Shown here: positions 8,100 to 14,991 of the stretch, piece after piece
How positions within the stretch are numbered: the stretch's first letter is position 1
How the letters are laid out: the number at the start of each line of letters is the position of its first letter
Assembly (NCBI GenBank): GCA_902479135.1
Contig: CABSNU010000007.1
Span: forward strand, 11,849 to 75,848
DNA from: an uncultured Collinsella sp.
GTDB taxonomy: Bacteria; Actinomycetota; Coriobacteriia; Coriobacteriales; Coriobacteriaceae
Reading direction: 5' to 3'
Length of the DNA stretch: 64,000 nucleotides
Position numbers and translations under genes: made by a program
The notes under the pieces: model-generated
What the model was told of the DNA's origin: nothing
The model's database searches: none
What the model saw: the letters and a program-made list of their open reading frames with translations, nothing else

Positions 8100-8580
8100 A
8101 AATGATCACTCCTTCGCGCTCGATTACCGCGGCAAGATCGTCATCAAGATCGTCACTCGAAACGAGGTCGACCTGCCTCCCGGTTTCTTTGCGCACCGCC
8201 TCACCAAACGCCGACAACGCGAAAAGACCAAAGCCCTGCTCGCGATCAACTTCGAGACGTAAGTCGATATCGCTATCGGCACGCGCTTCGCCACGGGCAT
8301 ACGAACCAAAAAGAATCACGGTTTTGATGGCGGGAATCGAGCTGGCTGCCTCGCGGACGGCGGACTCAATCTGGGCAGTATCCAAAATGCCCACCGCGAC
8401 GCTTTCGCTCGCAGAGCTTTTACCGAGTGAAGGAACAAACGGCAGTGAGCGCTCGCGCAGCATCTGTCTCATAAACATATTGACCGCAACAGACGAAGTC
8501 ATGCCAAGTTCTTCGCACAGCTCGGCAAATGAATCTTTAATTGACGAGTCCACTCGCACACTCAACACAGACGCAGCCAT
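8086..8580 (-). CDS. mntA: Fusion antitoxin: RelB/DinJ ribbon-helix-helix domain + MNT nucleotidyltransferase (MntA-like)
   Basis: 164 residues, start preceded by AGGAGG five bases before ATG. Residues 1-50 are a RelB/DinJ-type domain ('VLSVRVDSSIKDSFAELCEE', 'VAVNMFMRQMLRE', 'LPF'), normally a DNA-binding antitoxin in its own right. Residues ~70-164 are a minimal nucleotidyltransferase with the GSX10DXD active site ('GSYARGEARADSDID'). MntA enzymes AMPylate HepT. The usual MntA lacks a RelB/DinJ portion, so here one polypeptide may neutralise the toxin enzymatically and repress its own promoter. It precedes and overlaps hepT. Confidence 0.87.
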   Translation of the reverse strand: MAASVLSVRVDSSIKDSFAELCEELGMTSSVAVNMFMRQMLRERSLPFVPSLGKSSASESVAVGILDTAQIESAVREAASSIPAIKTVILFGSYARGEARADSDIDLRLEVDREQGFGLFALSAFGEAVRKETGRQVDLVSSDDLDDDLAAVIEREGVIIYDRA

Positions 8581-8595
8581 GGATACCTCCTGTAT

Positions 8596-8604
8596 GACAT
8601 TGTC
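8596..8604 (-). promoter_or_regulatory. Short dyad in the toxin-antitoxin promoter
   Basis: GACATTGTC is a perfect 9-bp palindrome between the A/T-rich -10 region (TAATATATA on the minus strand) and the ribosome site of the antitoxin. Its place suits autorepression by the RelB/DinJ domain. The dyad is short, so chance cannot be excluded. Confidence 0.35.
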
Positions 8605-8622
8605 TATATATTATCACACGGA

Positions 8623-9645
8623 CTAGCGCGAGGTCGAAGCGCGGTGTTCGATGTGGCCGGGGATCTCGATGCGCTTGGGGGCGAGCTTTGCGGCATCGCC
8701 CACCGTAGTGGTAACGACGTCGATGCGCTCGGACAGGCGCTCGACTACGCGCTCGGCAATGGTAAGGGTGTCTTGCGCGGCCGTGGTCACACCGCCAAAG
8801 AGCACGTGGTTCCAGGGGTAATCGTCAAACGTCGCGATCTTGAGGCCAGCCGGCAACGAGGGTCCCAACTGCGCCAGCGCCTCGGTCAGACGCAGAAAGA
8901 CCAGGCCGTTGACGGCAATGAGGCCAAGCTTTTTGCCCGCATAGTCGCGGATGGTCTCGTCCAGGCGACTGACACCCGTGGCGCCACCGTCGGCCAGGGT
9001 GACGACCTCGCCCGCAAGACCGCGGCGCGAAAGCTCGTCGGCAAAGGCCTCGGCGCGCTCGCGACGCACGGGGCTGTCATCGCTTGCCTCGGTGAGCAGG
9101 CACAGGCGTTCACTGCCCGCGACAGCCAAGGCGTCTACCAGGCCGGCGACCAGCTCACGGTTGTTGGAGGTCACCAGATCGACACCGCCGGCGGCAATAT
9201 CGCGGTCGAGCAGCACGACGGGCAAGCGTCCCGCTGCCGCGGCGATCGCCTCGTCATTGCCGCCGCAGGTGTTGACGACCAGGCCGTCCACGCCGGCATC
9301 GATAAGTCTGGTGAGCGACTCTGCTTCCTTGGCGGAATCATTGCCGCTAATGGCCGTCATGAGTGAGCAGCCGCGCGCGGCGGCGCTGGCGGAAAGCCCT
9401 TCGAGCATGGCGCTCGAGAACGGGTTGGCGATATCGGCCAGGATCACGCCGATGAGGTTGGTGCGCGAGCTGCGAAGGTTGCGCGCGGCGGCACGCGGGC
9501 GATAGCCAGTGCGCTCGATGACCGCCGCGATGCGGGCACGTGTTTCCTCGGTCATCTGCCCGGGGCGGTTGTTGAGATAGCGCGAGACCGTGGCCGGGCT
9601 CACGCCCGCCTCGGCGGCAATATCCTTGATTCTCATCTGCGCCAT
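8623..9645 (-). CDS. LacI/GalR-family transcriptional regulator
   Basis: 340 residues from ATG 9645 (MAQMRIKD); a second ATG nine bases on (9636) is equally plausible. The N-terminal helix-turn-helix with hinge is typical ('IKDIAAEAGVSPATVSRYLN'), followed by a periplasmic-binding-protein-like ligand domain ('LIGVILADIANPFSSAMLEG'). Members respond to sugars or other small metabolites. No sugar genes adjoin it: a toxin-antitoxin pair lies downstream and a GntR regulator upstream, so its target cannot be guessed from context. Confidence 0.9.
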   Translation of the reverse strand: MAQMRIKDIAAEAGVSPATVSRYLNNRPGQMTEETRARIAAVIERTGYRPRAAARNLRSSRTNLIGVILADIANPFSSAMLEGLSASAAARGCSLMTAISGNDSAKEAESLTRLIDAGVDGLVVNTCGGNDEAIAAAAGRLPVVLLDRDIAAGGVDLVTSNNRELVAGLVDALAVAGSERLCLLTEASDDSPVRRERAEAFADELSRRGLAGEVVTLADGGATGVSRLDETIRDYAGKKLGLIAVNGLVFLRLTEALAQLGPSLPAGLKIATFDDYPWNHVLFGGVTTAAQDTLTIAERVVERLSERIDVVTTTVGDAAKLAPKRIEIPGHIEHRASTSR

Positions 9646-9770
9646 AGCGCACCCCGTTTCCCAACTGTCGGCAGCCTGAGCCATTTTAGGCATTTTTTTA
9701 AAAATCTCGCTTGCAAAACGCTGTAGGTGAGCAGCATCGTTTTTGCGTCTCGAGCAGATGCGGTGATGGG

Positions 9771-10463
9771 CTAGATAGACGAGTCTTTAGGCAGCTCAAA
9801 GTAGTCGGGATACAAGGCGATAACCGGGCCCTGCTCCTCGGGCATCAGGTGCAAGTGCGTCTCTGCTAGATAGCTCGCCGTGTCGGTATCGCCCCTCTTA
9901 ATGGCCTCGAGAATCCGGCGATGCTGCCGACGAATCGGCTCCCAATCCAGATCCTGCGACACCATACGCAACCAGTTGTATCGCTCAAAATGTGTGTTGA
10001 CGCTCTTCATCCAATCCCACAACATGTGGCGACCGGCAATCACAAAACACGTCTCGTGGAACAGGTTGTCCAGGTCAAAGAAACGACGCGTTTCGCGATG
10101 GTCGAGCGACTCGGACTCGGTAAGAATCTGCTCGAGCCGATGCTTTTGCTCGGGCGTAGCGGCCGAACAGCATTTAATAAGCACGCTTCTCTCGAGCTTC
10201 TCGCGCAAGAAACAGGCATTCTCGGCGTGTTCCATGCTGATCTTAGAGACGTAGGTGCCGCTCTTGGGACGCGTTTCCACCAGCTCTTGCTCGCGCAGGC
10301 GCACAAAGGACTCACGAATGGGCGTGCGCCCGATTCCCGTCTCCTTTTCCAGACCAATCGCCGAAAGGCGCGTGCCGGGCTTGAGCTCGGCATAGATGAT
10401 CTTGGAGCGCAGTGCGTTGTATGCCTGGTCTTGCAGGCTCTGATAATGCTGGTGTTGTTCCAT
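9771..10463 (-). CDS. GntR-family regulator, FadR/FCD subgroup
   Basis: 230 residues from ATG 10463 (MEQHQHYQ), with GAGGG 6 bases upstream; an in-frame extension of 14 codons has no better site. The winged helix is at ~10-75 ('LKPGTRLSAIGLEKETGIGR', 'TPIRESFVRL'), and the helical C-terminal FCD effector domain (~90-215) contains the acidic/histidine residues that usually bind a metal and a carboxylate ligand ('FDLDNLFHETCF', 'HRRILEAI', 'ETHLHLM'). It stands alone between a LacI regulator and the AlbA-domain gene; its ligand is unknown. Confidence 0.88.
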   Translation of the reverse strand: MEQHQHYQSLQDQAYNALRSKIIYAELKPGTRLSAIGLEKETGIGRTPIRESFVRLREQELVETRPKSGTYVSKISMEHAENACFLREKLERSVLIKCCSAATPEQKHRLEQILTESESLDHRETRRFFDLDNLFHETCFVIAGRHMLWDWMKSVNTHFERYNWLRMVSQDLDWEPIRRQHRRILEAIKRGDTDTASYLAETHLHLMPEEQGPVIALYPDYFELPKDSSI

Positions 10464-10570
10464 AAAGCCCTCGGATGAAGCCCACGGTTTGTCGAATATC
10501 ACCACGTAATACTATCGCATCGACACGCCCCAGCTCCCAATCAGTCTTTTTGGGACGGGGCTCTTTTGGT

Positions 10571-11824
10571 CTATGAGTGCTCGTATTTCGTAGCGCGGCC
10601 TGTCCCCTGCTTTACAATTGCGCTTCGACCAATCAGCGATTCGAGCGCCGCCAACGTCCGCATGCGGCTCAGCCCCGTCTGTTTTTCAATCTCGCTTCGC
10701 GACATAATTCGCCCGCCCGACAAGGCCTTGAGAACCTGGGCCTCTTCCTCGGACCCTTCAAAGGCATCGGTAACGGGCAATGTGACGGCCACCATGCCGC
10801 CGCGAACATCAAAAATTGGTTGATTGATCGAATCGCGATAGGCACGTCTAATGCGCGCGATTCCCGTACCAAATTTCTCGATGTAATCCAGCTTTAAGAA
10901 GGCCTCTGCAACGATGGGGTTTCTGAGCACGGATATCTGCCCATACAGGTATTGTTCCGTCGTCAAACCGGCGGGCAGCGATCCGGGGGAGGTCACAACG
11001 ACACGATTATCGTACAGGGCAATTTGAACGTTCGCTCGAACGTCCCACGTCCGATGCACCAAAGCGTTTGCAACAGCTTCGCGGAATGCCTCAAGAGGAA
11101 TTCGATCGGTTTGGACGCGCTCCATCCCTTCGATACGCTCATAACGGTAGTAGCGTGCAAACATAGCCACCGCCCTGTCCACCTGCTCAATTGCGGATAC
11201 ATTTGTCGCCGCCTCGCGATCCAAGATCACATCCTCGGTATCGCCAAAACGGACGCAGTCGATGCCCGGAAAATCATTCTTATCCGCCAAAATCGCCGCA
11301 GCGTTGGTATAGCCGTCCTTGCCAAGCAAGCGAAGCGTGCGCATGATATCCGGCGTTAGCTCGGAAATGCCGAGGTGTTCAACACACTTATGCTCGAGCG
11401 TATGAAAGCCCAAGTTCTGGCGAGCCGATGTGAGCGCGTCGAACGTTACGTTGCTGCCTTCGAGCGTCAGCCTGCCATACTCAAACCGGTCGACCTCCAC
11501 CGTTGCCGAATCGTTTCGTCTGTAGGCCTTTCCCTTGCTTCGATAGGGTTTGTCCTGCCCCTCATAAACCGTAAGGATTACGGTCCCGTGTTTCTCATCG
11601 GGCTCAAGCGAGTAACGGGGCGCGGGATCAAGACTGTCGTTAATCATGTTCTCGATGCGCAGGCATTCTGCAACCGGATCCGCAAGGCCGACAGCCACGC
11701 CATCGTCATCAACGCCAAACTCAATCTTGCCCGTCCCGTAGTTTGCATAGGCGCTCACCGTTTTAAGAAACGTCGGCGTAACGCTTTCCTTGTATTCGAC
11801 TGTAGGGCTCTCTCTAACAACCAT
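10571..11824 (-). CDS. AlbA_2/Schlafen-domain putative transcriptional regulator (RecG-like C-terminus)
   Basis: 417 residues from ATG 11824, which has GAGGGGG nine bases upstream; an ATG at 11851 lacks a site. The N-terminus carries the AlbA_2 (Schlafen-like) nucleic-acid domain ('ESPTVEYKESV', 'TVSAYANYGTGKIEFGVDDD'), the middle an ATPase-C-like segment ('PLEAFREAVANALVHRTWDV', 'VVVTSPGSLP') and the end a winged helix ('MSRSEIEKQTGLSRMRTLAA'). Such proteins are annotated as ATP-binding transcriptional regulators, and some Schlafen relatives act in defence. The start is preceded by repeated 19-bp dyads, suggesting that the protein controls its own promoter. Confidence 0.8.
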   Translation of the reverse strand: MVVRESPTVEYKESVTPTFLKTVSAYANYGTGKIEFGVDDDGVAVGLADPVAECLRIENMINDSLDPAPRYSLEPDEKHGTVILTVYEGQDKPYRSKGKAYRRNDSATVEVDRFEYGRLTLEGSNVTFDALTSARQNLGFHTLEHKCVEHLGISELTPDIMRTLRLLGKDGYTNAAAILADKNDFPGIDCVRFGDTEDVILDREAATNVSAIEQVDRAVAMFARYYRYERIEGMERVQTDRIPLEAFREAVANALVHRTWDVRANVQIALYDNRVVVTSPGSLPAGLTTEQYLYGQISVLRNPIVAEAFLKLDYIEKFGTGIARIRRAYRDSINQPIFDVRGGMVAVTLPVTDAFEGSEEEAQVLKALSGGRIMSRSEIEKQTGLSRMRTLAALESLIGRSAIVKQGTGRATKYEHS

Positions 11825-11866
11825 ATGCACAACCCCCTCGTTTCGTACCATTCATAACCGTATTAT

Positions 11867-11995
11867 AAGACGAAAACCGTTTGCGTACTGATTTATTCAA
11901 GACGCAAACGGTTTTCGTCTTGATTTACGTACGGAATTAAGACGCATATTTCGCTTTCGTATGACTCAATATCGGACGCAGACTGTTTTCGTCTG
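11867..11995. promoter_or_regulatory. Cluster of three related 19-21 bp dyad operators
   Basis: Sites at 11869-11887 and 11901-11919 are inverted copies of GACGMAAACSGTTTKCGTC and together form a 20-bp perfect inverted repeat (11867-11886 / 11902-11921). A third copy at 11975-11995 matches 18 of 21 positions of the second. They lie 43-171 bp upstream of the AlbA-domain gene start. The rest of the gap to 12190 holds a terminator and a hairpin repeat, with no gene seen. Confidence 0.65.
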
Positions 11996-12017
11996 TCAAT
12001 ACGTCTGCAATCCAAAC

Positions 12018-12051
12018 GAAAAAAGCCCCGAGCTCGTATGAACTCGGGGCT
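12018..12051 (-). terminator. Intrinsic terminator for the flavin oxidoreductase gene
   Basis: Arms AGCCCCGAG / CTCGGGGCT, followed on the minus strand by TTTTTT. It lies ~140 bp after the oxidoreductase stop. Confidence 0.8.
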
Positions 12052-12126
12052 CTTTGTGCCGCACATCTATGAGAGGAGATATTCGATGCGTACGGGCGCT
12101 ACTCCATGAAGCCGCAATGGTGCGAT

Positions 12127-12173
12127 GGGACCAGGTTTACATGCACCAAGTTGGTGCAAAGTAACCTGTCCCC
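12127..12173. repeat. 47-bp imperfect hairpin repeat
   Basis: The two halves (GGGACCAGGTTTAC..TGCACCAA and TTGGTGCA..AGTAACCTGTCCC) are nearly complementary around TGCACCAAGTTGGTGCA (12142-12158). No T-run follows. It sits between the oxidoreductase stop and its likely terminator and may be an intergenic palindromic repeat. Confidence 0.5.
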
Positions 12174-12190
12174 ATGCACCAAAGGGTTGA

Positions 12191-14140
12191 CTAGAGCTCG
12201 CAGGCAACCTTGTAGCCATCGCCGATGGCGTCGCGGATGTTGCCGCACTTGTTGGCATCGCCCAGCACGTGGGTGGCAACACCGGCTGCAGCCAGGTCGT
12301 CGGCCAGCTTGGTATTGGGACGATAGCCCATGGCAAGCACCAGCGTATCGGCACCGGTGATGGTGTGGACCTCGCCGTCCTTCTCGTAGCTGATGGTATC
12401 CTCGGTAATCTCGGTCACCTTGGCCTCGGTCAGCACGTGGACGCCCTTGGAGAGCATGCGCGTGATGAGCACCGCGCGACCGGCGCCGCCCTCGTTAGCG
12501 GCGAGCGTCTTGGTCATCTCGATAACGGTGACATCGCGATTGGCCGGCGACAGGTCGTTGACCAGCGGGGCCAGGTAATCGGCCGTCTCGCAGCCAACGG
12601 TGCCACCGCCCACGATGACGATCTTCTTGCCCGGGAAGGCGTTGCCACCCAACAGGTCATCAGCCGTCATGACCTGCTTAAAGCCCTGCATAAAGGCCGG
12701 AGCGATAGGCTCGGCGCCATAGGCCAGGACAACCTCGTACCCAGCGTAGTCACGCTGAATGTCCTCGGCCGAAAGCTCGGTACCAAAGACGCACTTCACG
12801 CCGGCCTCGGCCAGGCGGCGATACTGGTACTTGATCACGCGGGTGAGCTCCTGCTTTGCCGGCGGAACGGCCGCGATGCGCATCTCGCCGCCCGGCTCGT
12901 CCTGCTTGTCCACGAGCACCACGTTATGTCCGCGCTTGGCAGCAATGAACGCCGCCTCCATGCCAGCGGGACCGGCGCCCACAACGAGCACGTTCTTGGC
13001 CTCGGCGGCAGGCTCGTAACCGGCCTCGTCGCGCTCGACATCGGGGTTAACGGTGCAGGAGATGCGCTTGCCAAACATAATGCCGTTCAGACAGCGCAGG
13101 CAGCCGATGCAGGGGCGGATCTCGTCGGCGTTGCCGGCAGCCGCCTTGTTGCAGAACTCAGCATCGCACAGATTGGCGCGGCCCATCATGCAGATGTCGG
13201 CGGCACCGTCCTCGATCAGCTCCTCGGCAATCCATGCCTCGTTGATGCGGCCGACCGTGGCGACGGGAATGTTGACGTGCTTTTTGATCTCACGCGAGCA
13301 GGCGGCGTGCGAGGCCTGCTGCGTGCCGGCGGCGGGAATTGCGGAGCCGCGCTTGATGGTGGTGCCGCCCGACACGTGGATCATGTCGACGCCGGCCTTC
13401 TCCAGGCGACGCGAGACGTAGATCATATCGTTGAGGGTCAGGCCGCCATCGGTGTACTCATCGCCCGAGATACGAACGTCGATGATGAAGTCCTTGCCGC
13501 AGCGCTCGCGAATCTCGGCGATGACCTCGAGCAGGAAACGCATACGGGCATCGAGCGAGCCGCCGTACTCGTCGGTACGCTTGTTGTAGAGCGGGGTCAA
13601 GAAGCCGCCGAGCATGCCGTGGGCGTGGGCAGCATGGACCTCGACGCCATCGACGCCGGCCTTCTGCATACGCACGGCAGCGTCGCCAAACTGGTGCGTG
13701 AGCTCGTGAATCTCGTCAACCGTGATGGGGCGCGGTGCCTCGCGGGCATAGGACGGGCCCACGAAGGACGGGGCGATTAGACGCGGCGTGCCCGGAATGT
13801 TGAAGGCCATGTAGGCGGGGTGGAAGAGCTGCGGCATGATCTTGCAGCCATACTCGTGCACGGCGGCGGCGAGCTTTTCCCAACCGGGAATGAACGTGTC
13901 GTCGTAGCAGCACATGTCGCCCGGCAGGTAGGTATAGGTGGGCTCGACCGTCACGACCTCGGTGATGATCAGGCCCACGCCACCCTTGGCGCGAGCGCGG
14001 TAGTGGTCGACCAAGTCGTCGGTCACATAGCCATGATCGGCCAGGTTCGTGGATACCGGCGGCATAAAGACGCGGTTCTTAACCTCGGTCGTACCGACCT
14101 TGATCGGGCTAAAGAGCATCGGGTAGGCGGAGGACTCCAT
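12191..14140 (-). CDS. NADH:flavin oxidoreductase / 2,4-dienoyl-CoA reductase-type enzyme (FMN, 4Fe-4S, FAD)
   Basis: 649 residues from ATG 14140 (MESSAYP), preceded by GAAAGGAAG. Residues 1-350 form an old-yellow-enzyme TIM barrel that binds FMN ('KVGTTEVKNRVFMPPVSTN', 'VDGVEVHAAHAHGML', 'NKRTDEYGGSLDAR'). A four-Cys cluster motif follows (CIGCLRC...C, ~355-375), then a FAD/NAD(P)H two-dinucleotide reductase domain ('NVLVVGAGPAGMEAAF', 'KIVIVGGGTVGCETADYL'). The layout is that of 2,4-dienoyl-CoA reductase, 2-enoate reductase and the gut bile-acid enzymes BaiCD/BaiH. It should reduce an activated C=C bond in the cytoplasm; the substrate cannot be read from the sequence. It appears monocistronic. 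Confidence 0.9.
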   Translation of the reverse strand: MESSAYPMLFSPIKVGTTEVKNRVFMPPVSTNLADHGYVTDDLVDHYRARAKGGVGLIITEVVTVEPTYTYLPGDMCCYDDTFIPGWEKLAAAVHEYGCKIMPQLFHPAYMAFNIPGTPRLIAPSFVGPSYAREAPRPITVDEIHELTHQFGDAAVRMQKAGVDGVEVHAAHAHGMLGGFLTPLYNKRTDEYGGSLDARMRFLLEVIAEIRERCGKDFIIDVRISGDEYTDGGLTLNDMIYVSRRLEKAGVDMIHVSGGTTIKRGSAIPAAGTQQASHAACSREIKKHVNIPVATVGRINEAWIAEELIEDGAADICMMGRANLCDAEFCNKAAAGNADEIRPCIGCLRCLNGIMFGKRISCTVNPDVERDEAGYEPAAEAKNVLVVGAGPAGMEAAFIAAKRGHNVVLVDKQDEPGGEMRIAAVPPAKQELTRVIKYQYRRLAEAGVKCVFGTELSAEDIQRDYAGYEVVLAYGAEPIAPAFMQGFKQVMTADDLLGGNAFPGKKIVIVGGGTVGCETADYLAPLVNDLSPANRDVTVIEMTKTLAANEGGAGRAVLITRMLSKGVHVLTEAKVTEITEDTISYEKDGEVHTITGADTLVLAMGYRPNTKLADDLAAAGVATHVLGDANKCGNIRDAIGDGYKVACEL

Positions 14141-14250
14141 ACAGGCTTCCTTTCGTTTGAGCCGCTCGGCGGCAGTTGCTAACGTACCTATCGTATCAGT
14201 ATCCGCCGCATTCGCACTCGCTCGCACTCCCCACCTTCAATCCCGACCCT

Positions 14251-14340
14251 CACAAAAAAGTTGCGGTGGAATACGGAGTAGATGAGGCTTTTGACAGGCA
14301 AAACAGTCCGTATTTCACCGCAACTGATGGGCGGGGTGGA
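14251..14340. repeat. 90-bp intergenic repeat, copy A (also a likely kdpC terminator)
   Basis: It contains arms TTGCGGTGGAATACGGA / TCCGTATTTCACCGCAA (17 bp, one G-T pair). On the minus strand the stem is followed by CTTTTTTGTG, so it can terminate kdpFABC transcription. It matches 22661-22750 at about 84 of 90 positions in the same orientation. Confidence 0.85.
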
Positions 14341-14388
14341 ATTGAGGGCTCAGATAGTCAGTCACGCCCTCATCCGCCACTTCCTCAC

Positions 14389-14979
14389 CTACAGCGCGCC
14401 GTCCAGCATAAGGTTCACCTTGAGCACGTTAACCGTGGGCTCGCCGAAGACGCCCAGGAATCGGCCTTTGGTGCACTGGGCGATGATCTCGCGCACCTCA
14501 CCTTCGCTCTTGCCCGTGGCCCTGGCAAGGCGCGGGACCTGGTACTCGGCGGCATCCGGAGAGATCTCCGGGTCGAGGCCGGACCCCGAACACGTCACCA
14601 GGTCGACGGGCACAGCGTCCATATCGGCATCGGGGTTAGCGGCGCGGATCTTCTCGACGCGCGCGTCCACAAGCTGTCGGTACTCCTCACTCGCCGGAGA
14701 CAAATTGGACGGAGCGCCGTAGGCCATGGGCTCGCCGTCGTCGCCTTCGACAATTGACACGTTCTGGATGCGGCCCCACATATGGCCCTCATCCTCGAAG
14801 TTCTGGCCGATGAGCTCGGAGCCCACAACCTTGCCGTCGACCTTGATGAGCGAACCGTTCGCCTGGTACGGAAACGCAAGCTGCGCGATGCCGGTCACGA
14901 CGAGCGTATAGCCCAGGCCGCAGACAACGGTAAACAGCGCGAACACGCCCAGTGCGCGCGATGCAACACCTTTGAACAT
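14389..14979 (-). CDS. kdpC: Potassium-transporting ATPase subunit C
   Basis: 196 residues from ATG 14979 (MFKGVAS), with GGAGG six bases upstream; an ATG 12 bases earlier lacks a site. One N-terminal membrane helix (~10-32) and a soluble outer domain with the KdpC motif 'DLVTCSGSGLDPEISPDAA'. KdpC stabilises the KdpFABC complex and helps nucleotide binding to KdpB. Last gene of kdpFABC, 12 bp after kdpB. Internal stretch 'NVSIVEGDDGEPMAYGAPSN' replaces the 'RPS' segment of enterobacterial KdpC. Confidence 0.95.
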   Translation of the reverse strand: MFKGVASRALGVFALFTVVCGLGYTLVVTGIAQLAFPYQANGSLIKVDGKVVGSELIGQNFEDEGHMWGRIQNVSIVEGDDGEPMAYGAPSNLSPASEEYRQLVDARVEKIRAANPDADMDAVPVDLVTCSGSGLDPEISPDAAEYQVPRLARATGKSEGEVREIIAQCTKGRFLGVFGEPTVNVLKVNLMLDGAL

Positions 14980-14991
14980 ACAAACCTCCAC

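Noticed and set aside
8623..10463. LacI and GntR regulators as one operon controlling a shared pathway
   Set aside because: There is a gap of 125 bp between them and no metabolic gene on either side.
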